DNA from: Alviniconcha marisindica
Lineage: Eukaryota; Mollusca; Gastropoda; Provannidae
Direction: 5' to 3'
Assembly (NCBI GenBank): GCA_018857735.1
Contig: JABMCL010003192.1
Span: forward strand, 292,501 to 356,500
Length of the DNA stretch: 64,000 bases
Shown: piece after piece, positions 51,528 to 61,723 of the stretch
How positions within the stretch are numbered: position 1 is the first letter of the stretch
Layout: every line of letters begins with the position of its first letter
Notes under the pieces: generated by a model
The model's input: the letters and a program-made list of their open reading frames with translations, nothing else
The model's database searches: none
What the model was told of the DNA's origin: nothing
Program-made: the position numbers and the translations under genes

Positions 51528-54500
51528 CTGATGGAGATAAATGCTCAAAATGAACATACATGATCCACAAATAGCCAAAGTCTAAGAGGAAGTCAGGGTC
51601 TGAGGAGGACACATTTTTGCACAGAGCACTTCAAAATGGATTACTTTTTCATGCATGCACATACCAGGTCATTTTCTCCCTTTTTTTGAGACACACATCT
51701 TCGCTCACACGAGGACACAAGGCAATTCAAATCAATTTTGTTTGTTTTGTTTTGTGCCTGCTCATACACCAGGTCATTCTCTCCCTTTTTGTGAGACACA
51801 TCTTTGATCACATAAGAGTATAACATTTAAAGTCATTTAAAGTCTGAGACCTTCCAACAACTGAAACTACTGAAACTCAGTATCAACACACAAGACAGGT
51901 CATTAGTGTTTGAAAGACATCACGCAAACATCACAACAGAGACCTCAGTTACCTACAATAAATCTCACCTGGCATGCATGCAAACACAAGATACATAAAC
52001 TCCACCAGAGGTACATCCTCAAATTTCAAATATTGAAATTCATTATTCAGCTGGTACAAAATGCACATATATATATTCCTTAATGCCAAGACAGCTTCAC
52101 AAACTGGGGAATAGACAATAAGCAATCAGCTTTATAAAAACCCACCTCTCTCCTCTTCTGGGTTTCCTCTATCTCTTTCTGCCGCTGAGCCTCAATGGCC
52201 TCCCTGCGCTCTCGCCGCTGCTTCATGGCGTTGAGGCGGTTCTCCTCTTTCTCTTTCTCCTTCTTCTGGTTCTCTTCGATGCGCTCCTGAAGCTCTTTGC
52301 TGATCTTCTTCTTGGCCTCGCGCGCCTTTGCGATCATCTCCTGCTCTTGCTGCTGCCGTTCCCGCTCGCGGTCAATCTGAGCCTGGATTCGCTCACGGTG
52401 GCCGTCCTGCATGAGGGCCTTCATGTGGTCTTCATTCTGCAGCCGCTCCTGCCATGCCATCTGTCGCTGCATGTAGCGCCTCCGTCTGGGAACAGAGGAG
52501 AAATGTTTCAGTTGTCATGGAATAAGCCATGTTTATGAATGGTTGTCTAGATTTCAGTTGCCATGGAATGAGCCATGTTTATGAATGGTTGTCAATAAAT
52601 TAAACAGGAAACCCAAAAGAAAGAAAAACAAAAAACAGAATATGTCCTGTGACACTCAGCTTCTTTTTGCTGAGAAAATGAAAAAACTATCATATTTACA
52701 ATTTACAGTGGTTGGGTAGTACTGTAAATGAGCATTGGAGATGACAGGTAGCAGTTTGAAAATAAAATAATCATCATCATATTCATACTAGTAATAATAA
52801 AAAGGACATGTACTGTGCACCCTGGCTTGATCAGCCCAAGATGCTTACAGAGTTACAGGCACATGAAAACTAAATTACACTGATGGATATGAGGAATGTT
52901 GTTTTTCTCCTCAACTGGATGACATAAATAAACATTACAGAAAGGTCTACAGAAATATATAAAGACTAAGCCAAACATTTTGATGAAACAATTACACAAA
53001 AATCACTTATGAGCAGCTATCAAATGATGAGACAGTCCTGTTACATCTGGTTCCAAGTCAGACACTGTCAGTCAGCCACTATATAATTTACCAGAACGTA
53101 TAGCCATTCACGCAACTTTCCTTGCAAGCTGTGCAAGACTGGTTTGTTGGTGGGTTGTATTTTCATTATGAAGACTACTGACACCATCCCCAAGCCATAG
53201 CAGAGGAACATAAACACCACCAACAGCATCACATTAAAGAATCCAAATGTACAAAACAACAAACAAAGCAGCTCAAACTCCAACATGTCATGAACATTCA
53301 TATTTCAGCCAGACTTTAAAATCACACCAATAAATTATTTTCAAACAATTTTGGCCATGGTCTAAATTAACATTTGACAGCAAAAATACTAAGTAGAAAA
53401 GTTAGAGAGGCGCTTATTCTGAATGTAAACTTTTCTGAAGGACAATTCTGACATTTAAGTGAAATTTAGGACCGATAAACTTGGTTTTAACAAGCAAATG
53501 ATCAGCTGGTTTTAAGCAAATGATCAGCTGTGAGGAGTTGACATTTAGTGGGTGCTGGGGGGAAGGGGGGATGTTTAGTGGTGGGGGGGGGGGGGGTGCA
53601 GGCAAAGGTGGGGGGGGGGGGAAGGGGGAAGGGGGGGGATGTAGCAGATGTATAGATAAAAGGACAGGGCACTGAAAGATGTAAAGTGTGAGAATGTGAG
53701 CAGAAGTGAGAGGGTCAGTGAAAGCGTGGGTGTGCATGTGTGTGTGAATCAGTGACCAGGCAGTGGTGGTTGTTTAGACAAGAGCAATATCAGATCAACA
53801 TAGTAGAATGGAGGGATGGTGATGGAAGTTCGGGGGGGGGGGGGGGGGATGCTATGTATATTAATCATTATTATGATGCTGATCTTTGTGTACATCACGA
53901 TGGTGAGGGTGCACAGTCTGCAATTTCCTGTGTTTCCCTGTCAGTTGCAATTTGCCCATGAGCGAGCTCTTGGGACTAGCCAGCTGACATACCAGTACAA
54001 ACTAAGTCGGCAGAATTATACACAGTATCAAAATCATGTTTCTATGCCATAGACTGATAGAGGTTCATTTCATCTGGCATCATGAAACTTATAACTAAGC
54101 ACCACCAGTTTTATTTTGCTCATTCAGTTTATTTACATGCATTATTTACTTGTCAATAAGGCATAAAGTATGCAGTCAAACTTCAGATCATGCACTACTT
54201 CAGACTTCTACAAAAAAAAAAGTGCAGTCCAGAAAGGGGGAGGGGATGGGGAGTGCAACAAGGGAGGGATGGGGGGGGGGGGGGGGGGGAACAAGGGACA
54301 GCATGAAAGAGGAATTCTGATTTGTATGTTTATATATATAATACAAAATAGAGATACAATATTTAGGTCTTAATCACTGGCTGTGACAAGCAGCATATTT
54401 ACATCCACACAAATTACACCCCACATCATCATACATGAAAAGATGCACTGATTTGAACTATAAATTCCAGGCATGCACTGATTCTGTTCTACTGGCACAT

Positions 54501-57500
54501 GCACTGACTCTCCTGACACCATCTACTAGCACATGTACATACAACATCATGTTACCTGAACTGCAGAAGCAGAACATGGACACGAACTTTGTTACCAGTA
54601 ACACCCATCTGTCTATGATCATGTGGAAGGAGAAGAATATGTTAAAATGGGCCATTCCTGGCAATTTCTTTGTTGCGCCATTCCTGGCAATTTCTTTGTT
54701 TGACATTTGCATTTGTTTTACTAGCACATGACTGAGTAGGCGCAATGAATGAAAAGAAAGAAATGACTTGGTCCATCAGGGATTCCACAGTGTGTCAGTA
54801 TTAATGCTCCCCCCCCCCTTCCCACCTTTCTGCCTTGGCTTGGGCTATGTCCAGCACATTGACACCAGCAAGAACACCAATGCTTGGGCTGTGTCCAACA
54901 CATTGATACCAGCAAGAACACCAAGGCTTGGGCTGTGTCAAACACCAGCAAGAACACCAAGGCCTGGGCTGTGTCCAAGACAAGCAAGAACACCAAGGCC
55001 TGGGCTGTGTCCAACACATTGATACCAGCAAGAACACCAAGGCCTGGGCTGTGTGCAAAGACCAGCAAGAACACCAAAGCCTGGGCTGTGTCCAAGACCA
55101 GCAAGAACACCAAGGCCTGGGCTGTGTCCAAGACCAGCAAGATCACCAAGGCCTGGGCTGTGTCCAAGACCAGCAAGAACACCAAGGCTTGGGCTGTGTC
55201 CAACACATTGATACCAGCAAGAACACCAAGGCCTGGGCTGTGTCCAACACATTGATACCAGCAAGAACACCAAGGCCTGGGCTGTGTCCAAGACCAGCAA
55301 GAACACCAAGGCCTGGGCTGTGTCCAAGACCAGCAAGAACACCAAGGCTTGGGCTGTGTCCAACACACTGATACCAGCAAGAACACCAAGGCCTGGGCTG
55401 TGTCCAACACATTGATACCAGCAAGAACACCAAGGCTTGGGCTGTCATGATGTCACTTTGTTCTATGTATATAACTATGGTTAAGGTAAGACCCTTTTGT
55501 TGGTGGTGTTGTGTTTGTTGTTGTATTGTTTTTTAACTTTATGTATTCATTATTTTATGAGCCCGCCATGACCACAACAAAACTGCCCCTTGTGGGGTAA
55601 AAAAAAAAATTTAAATTGAATTGTGTCTAACACATCAACATCAGCAAGAACACCAAGGCATGGGCTGTGTCCAAAACCAGCAAGAACACCAAGGCTTGGG
55701 CTGTCTCCAACACACTGACACCAGTAAGAACACCAATGCTTGGGCTGTGTCCAACACATCAACACCAGCATGAAACATCAAGGCTTGGGCTGTGTCCAGC
55801 ACACTGATACCAGCAGGAACACCAAGGCCTGGGCTGTGTCCAACACCAGCAAGAACATCAAGGCTTGGGCTGTGTCCAACACCAGCAAGAACACCAAGGC
55901 TTTGGCTGTGTCCAACAGATTGACACCAGCAAGAACACCAAGGCTCGGGCTGTGTTAACCACACATTGATACCAGCAAGAACACCAAGGCTTGGGCTGTG
56001 TTACGACACACTGACACCAGCAAGAACACCATGGTTTGGAATGTGTCCCACACCTTGACACCAGCAAGTTTGGGCTGTGCCCAACATATCAACACCATTT
56101 TACATACACAGAATGCCAGACAGAAAACAGCAGTGCTAATGACTTTCAAATGTTGATTTTTAAGAATCCAGATCATAAATCAACTGAAAAAATTGCTGTC
56201 AATCTAGTTCTTATTCCCTTTCTGTCAATAACTGAATAAGGTCCATGATATGCTTTGCTTTGGGGTCCCTTTAACAGTCTAGGACCCAGCTGAAGCCACA
56301 TCATCCAGCCTGTCACTTCCAGCAGACCAGTGCTTCTTTGGACTCTTCTTATCAAACCATGCACATGACAACTCACTTCTCCATCCTCAACTTAGTTGTC
56401 TTGACATCAGAATTGCAGGGCTATGATGCAAGTCTTGTCTGCGACATAAATGACCTAGCTCATTGAGTGGCCTTGACCTTATTCTCACACCAGCAGCTTG
56501 AACAGGCTACTGGGTGCCTCTGCACAAATTATGTTATAAAAGAAACTATGTACAGTGAAACTGGCACATTTATGCCATATACACACACTGATAAGAAAAT
56601 CATGTTACCTGCAATCTCTCCTGGCTTGAGCTTTTTCTTCTGCAGTGGGCGGCTGAGTGTAGGGTACACTGTAACTGCCATCTTCAGCTTTGCCGGGTGC
56701 AGGTGGAGGTGGGTGGGGAGTCTTCAAGCATCCCTCCACTGTGTTTGAGTAGTTGTGCTTGGCAAATGTGTCCACATACTTGAAATTAGAACTTGTCCAC
56801 TCCACTGAAAAGTGACAAAACTCTCACTGAATTCAAACTGGAACAGACTAATATGATACCAAACGGTCCATTTCTGATGCTACAGGCAAGCAGTGTGTGC
56901 ACTGACCTTTCAGAGCTCTACTGTTCTGCACTCATGCCAGCTAACCTGATTATCACTTACCTATGTATGGAGAGCGTCTCTGGTCTCTGGCTTCCAGTGG
57001 TGCCTGCAGCGCAGTTTCCCTGAAGGGGCCGTGGCTGCTCCTACCAACACTACCACCTCCACCACCCCCACCACCCGACACTGGCAATGAAGGACTTGGG
57101 TCATTGCGCCAGTACTGCCAGGGCTTTCGCTTCCCCACCCCTGGGGACCGATAAAAGAGCAAGCGGGGGTCGATGCTGACTTCGCAGGCTCGCTTCTCCT
57201 CCAGCTCCAGCAGGCGCCTTTCCACCTCAAGCTTGTGTCTCTCCTCTGCCACAAGTCGCCTTTCCTCGTCAATTCTGTCCAGCTGTGCCTGCGTTAGTGG
57301 GTCTAAATACTCCCAGTCCAGCTCTGGGGATGAAGCAAATCCACTGTCTGCATCTGTTCGGGGGTCTGACAGAGGCGACCTCCGATCCTTCTCGGGAGCC
57401 ACTTGGACCAGGTCAGATTCGTTGAAAGTGACAGACTTCTTCAGCGTGTTCTCTTCCAGCTTCTCGCGCCTCCTCAGCAGGCGACTGGCGGCCAGTTGCT

Positions 57501-57980
57501 GCTGGTGGCCCTCAGACAGCCTGTGCTCAGTGATCTGTGACAGGACCCGCTCATCCAGCTGCCTCTTCGTCATGTTCGTCCCAGGGATCACCACGTCTTC
57601 ATCCTCAGTTGCCGGGTCTCTCTTCTGCTGCTGCTCCTGCTTTGGGCGCAGCACCATGGGGTAGGGTGGGCAGTAGCCCAGATACTCAGGGTACGTCAGT
57701 GGCTCCCAAGCAGGGTAATACGGGGATGGCTCAAGAGAGAAGTTCTCCGGCGTGTAAAACTCTGGTGGGGTGGCCTTCGGGCCAGAGGTGGGGTAGCCAG
57801 GAAGAGAGTGGAGGGGGTAGTGGTCGGTGGTCATGATGGCAGAGCGGGTGTCCTGGGGCATTTTCAGCTCCAGGGAAATGCGCTCGTAGATGGGCTGTGG
57901 CACCCAGATGGCCTTCTCCATGGGAACCTTCTCTGTGTGCCCATTGCTGAAGGCCACAGTCAGCTGGTGGTCTTCTGGGC
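51303..57980 (-). CDS. C11orf16-like protein, DUF4537 end plus coiled coil (last 4 exons, 5' end not found)
   Basis: Exons 57980-56961, 56804-56609, 52485-52146 and 51527-51303 join in frame to 593 residues; all are GT-AG. Seen: QLTVAFSNGHTEKVPMEKAI near the start and PWQYWRNDPSPSLP further on. These correspond in order to a DUF4537/Tudor-like tail and a Trp-x-Tyr-Trp segment of vertebrate C11orf16 as I remember it. Between them are a Pro/Tyr-rich region (PSPYYPAWEPLTYPEYLGY), a KKSVTFNESD stretch (K-x-V-x-F, PP1-docking like) and a helix rich in Glu/Arg. Exons 3-4 encode about 190 residues of charged coiled coil ending VALYRSQIFP. Function is unknown in any species I can name. Compared with human C11orf16 the long coiled-coil tail is extra. 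A Met at 58029 would give a hydrophobic start (MLLVLMCPLFLCC), but the CGACAG acceptor before 57980 and the missing DUF4537 half favour upstream exons. Confidence 0.8.
51640..51835 (+). repeat. Two-copy direct repeat
   Basis: 'accaggtcattttctccct' with 'gagacacacatctt' occurs at about 51663 and again at about 51768 in slightly altered form. It lies in the intron before the terminal exon. Confidence 0.75.
51880..52025 (+). mobile_element. Foldback element family B, single arm
   Basis: Left-arm sequence only: 'atcaacacacaagacaggtc', 'gtttgaaagacatcac', 'ctcacctggcatgcatg' and 'ataaactccaccagaggtac'. The right arm is absent. It lies in an intron of the C11orf16-like gene. Confidence 0.78.
52146..52485 (-). 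CDS. C11orf16-like coiled-coil exon
   Basis: Acceptor GTTCCCAG, donor GTGGGT. Encodes 113 residues almost entirely E, K, R, Q, M and A (IQAQIDRERERQQQEQEMI and similar), a long coiled coil or single alpha helix. GC content is higher than in the flanks. Confidence 0.88.
52505..52600 (+). repeat. Two-copy 47-bp repeat beside an acceptor
   Basis: 'tttcagttgtcatggaataa' and 'tttcagttgccatggaatga', each followed by 'gccatgtttatgaatggttg'. They start about 20 bases from the acceptor of exon 52485-52146. Confidence 0.9.
52600..54780. other. Intron of the C11orf16-like gene, G-rich tracts only
   Basis: Contains G-rich blocks at 53555-53640, a run at 53832-53848 and another at 54270-54290, plus a small duplicate 'gccattcctggcaatttctt' at 54650 and 54677. 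No exon was recognised. Confidence 0.5.
54835..56085 (+). repeat. 36/48-bp modular minisatellite (about 1.1 kb)
   Basis: Units 'accagcaagaacaccaaggc' plus 'ctgggctgtgtccaag' (36 bases) alternate with 48-base versions that add 'acacattgat'. Interrupted at about 55447-55625 by unrelated sequence. Both lengths keep reading frame, so open frames up to 229 codons (TAQALVFLLV-type on the minus strand) exist but have no splice or homology support. Intronic. Confidence 0.93.
56609..56804 (-). CDS. C11orf16-like exon, Pro-rich linker
   Basis: Acceptor CTTTTCAG, donor GTAACATG. Encodes VEWTSSNFKYVDTFAKHNY, a PHPPPPAPGKAEDG stretch and AEEKAQARRDCR. Split codons match on both sides. Confidence 0.85.
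56961..57980 (-). CDS. C11orf16-like large exon
   Basis: A 1020-bp exon, acceptor GTCGACAG, donor GTAAGTG. It enters after one base of a Gly codon. Contains the DUF4537 tail, Pro/Tyr-rich stretch, VTF motif (57421-57441), acidic DADSGFASSPELDWEYL, an E/R-rich helix, and a poly-Gly run before SVGRSSHGPF. Confidence 0.88.
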
Positions 57981-59240
57981 CTGTCGACACACAACACAGG
58001 AACAAGGGACACATGAGGACCAGGAGCATCGTTCTGATGTGGATGATTTCAACTTACTGATGCACATCATGCAAATGAAAAGCCCCCACCCCCACCCATC
58101 TTTGCCCAATTTGAAAATGAAAGGGCAATTCCAGATTCGTGTTGTGCCTTTTTATTATTTTATACTACTGGTGTATTTTTGATTGTCCAGATCAGTGAAA
58201 TGTATACCAGTACTGACAGCATCAAGAAATAAACTAAGATCCACTGTCAAAAATATCCACTGGCATGAAGATGGAAAACTGATCGTAAAGAAATGAATGG
58301 AACTATTTTGGCACTATCATGACGACTTGAGCCTGATGGAAGGGGAAAGTTTAAAAAGTAATACCAGTCCTGTCTAAAAAATATAACCTGAACTTCAGTT
58401 AATGTTTTGTTGTTGTTGTGAAATTAGACTTTTAATGTTTTATCTTCATTAGGCAAGGCTTGCACTCATTTTTAAGTTCTTGGTGCATTTTGTTTTATTC
58501 TCTACAAGTTTTATAAACAAGTGTATTTTGTGGATGAGCTGAAAGTCCAGCTACAATACAAGCTAATGGTCAGTCTCTGATGATTCATTTTTTTTTATTA
58601 CTTTTGTGCTACAGTTAGACTGTCTATAGATCTTTTGCCAATGCTATTACTGCTATAAGCTCTGTCTACTCTACTGTGACAAACAGCTTAAAACTCAAGG
58701 AACAAGACACACATTTTCAGAAGGGGAGGTAGGGTGGGGCAATTAAAAAGAAAATACTACACTGCTTATAGCTAGAACTACACCAAAGCTTTCAACTAAG
58801 CACTTCCAAAAGAAAGGCTAAAGAATTCATTCTCATATTATCATATGTCAATGACACTGTGAAAGTTAGGTTGCTGTTCTTAAAAATCATCAAAATAAAG
58901 GCATATTCTATATCATCTAATCTGTTCTGATTTTGATGCAAACTAGTCATGGGAATAAAACTAGTTCATGTGATGCAAACAATAAATAAGGTATTAGAAA
59001 CTCTAGTGCTAACTGTGCAAACATTTTTTTAAAACTCATCTACATTAACTGCAAATGAAAACGAAAACCTGTATGTCTTCACCAATATACATAACTGGGT
59101 AAATGATCTTTTTTAAATGCCTATGCACACAATACAAATAACAACAACAACAACAACAAGTAAAACACAAACAATACACATGCACCAAACACACACAAAT
59201 GTGCAATACTTTGAAGTTATTACAAATGTGAAAGTATATA
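57981..59240. other. Upstream intron or flank of the C11orf16-like gene
   Basis: AT-rich. The expected exon for the first half of DUF4537 was not recognised here. Confidence 0.4.
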
Positions 59241-59354
59241 TAATAATCAAATCACACAATTAAAACAGTATAATGATTTGAACAAGAACTTTTTCCTACA
59301 AACATATATATATATATATATGTCAATCAGTGCACTGTTTAATCTGATCCATTT

Positions 59355-59465
59355 CAGAATGTGTGTGTGTGTGTGTGTGTGTGTGTGGTGCGTGCATGCG
59401 TGTGCATGCCTGCGTGCGTGCATGTGTGTGTGTGTGTGCGTACTTGTGCATGCATGCATGCATGT
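59355..59465 (+). repeat. (GT)n and GCATGC-rich tract
   Basis: GT repeat followed by GTGCATGC/GCATGCATG sequence. Confidence 0.9.
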
Positions 59466-59639
59466 GTGTTCCTTAGCAAGAACTAAAATTCACCCATACA
59501 TAAATCATGATCAGAAATGACAGTGCAGGCCATGCACATGGTACAAGAGGGGCATCACATTACACCTTCCCAGACATTATTGTGTTGACAATTGTGTTGA
59601 ACTGTATGCTGTTGCAAGTAGGCGTTAAGGCCAATATTA

Positions 59640-59651
59640 CACACACACACA

Positions 59652-59694
<43 letters not shown>
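59640..59694 (+). repeat. (CA)n microsatellite
   Basis: CA tract with one ACCAC interruption. Confidence 0.95.
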
Positions 59695-59696
<2 letters not shown>

Positions 59697-59824
59697 GTAT
59701 GAGCTGGGTATAGGAGGACAGGCTTAGGGGGCAACTCAGGACCTACACTCTTATTCTGATGTTAAATGAGACATGTTGAGCTTGCCACAGACTGCAGGTC
59801 TGTTATTTTCAATTCATTATGTAA

Positions 59825-59826
<2 letters not shown>

Positions 59827-59893
<67 letters not shown>
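59827..59893 (+). repeat. (CA)n microsatellite
   Basis: About 33 CA units. Confidence 0.95.
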
Positions 59894-59895
<2 letters not shown>

Positions 59896-60825
59896 ACACC
59901 CTTTGACTTTAACAATGAAATCTCTGCTAAGGTCATGTCCATCATACTGCATAGAAAGGAAAGGAGGTGTTGAGCAAACTGATCCTATTTATAATCTCAT
60001 GCTTTACACAGGGCATTCACGCAGTGTGCCTGCATACATACTTTGCGCCTTGTCAGTCATATCATTAGCAATGTTTTAAATGGTCATGAAAATCTTAAAG
60101 CTCTCTTAAATATGAATCTAAAGACAAAGACAATAATTACAATCAACACAGAACATGTGCTTTTGTGTAGGAGCATATAAAACTACTATATATATGTATA
60201 TATATAAAAACACAAGTCTGACCCGTGCAGTCTATGGTGTATATTAATATTTTTAATACTGATTTATAGTCATCTTTTGTGCTTAATAGTAAATCAGAAT
60301 CCTTTCATGATTTTAGTGTCTTATTTTTTAATGTGAGTATATTATTGTATGTGTTTATTTGAATGATAGTGTATTTGTTTATTTGAATGATAGTGTTGGC
60401 ATCAGGAGCTGCTGGTATGTAGGAATGACTGACTGACATTTTGTTTTACTACATTGTGTATATTTACATAGTATGCAATCCAAAGGCAAATTTCTATGTC
60501 TACACACCTAGACAATACAGCCTGTACTTTGTAATTCAAATAAACTCAACAAAGCATTTTAAAAGAAAATCTATAAAAGTCTACTTTAATTTCTCCTACA
60601 TGTTGGACAGAGCATGTTTTGAGAAGACCAGCTCTTTTTTAGACAGTCCAGCTGCTTCTTTTGTTAATCTTTTTTATTTTTTAACCTTCTTCCGTTCTCC
60701 AAGCACTGGACATGAAAACAACACAGCTCAGCCAAAAGCAGATCAGTGTCTAGTGTCTTAGTTCTACATCTCTTTCTTTCACCATTTAACTATTATTTAA
60801 GTGTCTTTTTTGTAGCTTCACAAAA

Positions 60826-60965
60826 GGGATTACCCTAAAAATTTGAGTGTTGTGCTTTGTCATAATAAACAGTGTTCTTTTGAGCCTATACCCTAAATAT
60901 TTGAACGTTGTGCTTTGTCATAATAAACAGTGTTCTTTTGAGCCTTTTAAGTTTGGATCTTCTTC
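60826..60965 (+). repeat. Repeat F, tandem copies
   Basis: 'ttgtgctttgtcataataaa' plus 'cagtgttcttttgagcct' occurs twice (about 60850 and 60910); a related copy lies inside element C at 9790-9925. It ends 'gtttggatcttcttcttttt'. Confidence 0.75.
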
Positions 60966-61549
60966 TTTTTATATGTTACATGCTAACGTTTCGCTCATAA
61001 TATAAATCGGACCTGAGCTGAGGAACATGTCAGAAAATCATGTGTCCAAGTAAACAACTACTGTGTGCCAACGCTACTTTGCTCAAGCCAAGTCGGTCAT
61101 TGTTAAGGGATTTTATTGCTAGGCGTGAGCTCAGTGGAGTCAACACTGACCTTAGGGTAAAGTCAACACTAACCGTGAGCTCTTATCCGCCTGGGTAAAT
61201 GAACAAGTGCACACTGCATGTTATGTGTCTGAGAGTTACCACTATCACATTACTAAGGTTCAGTAGTTTCCAATACCTGATGCGCATGCTGAAACTTGCT
61301 GTACAGCCTATGGGCTAAATGGCCTAGTACAGTGATGACTCTTTGTTAAGCTTTTCCTTGTGGCTTACTTGCAGGTCATTGCAGACTTATAATTAACACA
61401 CTTTTACTGACACTAGCTTCCTAATCCCTTGCTCAGAAGCACATGCCACAAAAATATTGATTTTGACTTTCCTTTCAAGTGGCTTCCTGTAGTTTCTACT
61501 ACAGTGTTAGTTTTGGCTGAGGTCAAGCAATAAAACTGTATTTATTTAT

Positions 61550-61624
61550 TAAACACACACACGCACACACACACACCACACACAACACACACACACACAC
61601 ACACACACACACCATACATACATG

Positions 61625-61719
<95 letters not shown>
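61550..61719 (+). repeat. (CA)n array
   Basis: CA repeats with ACCAC and 'accatacatacatgccac' interruptions, followed by a short poly-A. Confidence 0.96.

Positions 61720-61723
<4 letters not shown>

Noticed and set aside
54721..55410. 229-codon minus-strand frame of TAQALVFLLV-type repeats, and the plus-strand QEHQGLGCVQ frame
   Set aside because: Both arise from the 36/48-bp minisatellite inside an intron; opposite-strand frames are equally open.
57981..58029. Met at 58029 as start of the C11orf16-like protein, giving a signal-peptide-like N-terminus
   Set aside because: The hydrophobic stretch is the pyrimidine-rich acceptor region, and the family has about 145 residues upstream in human.
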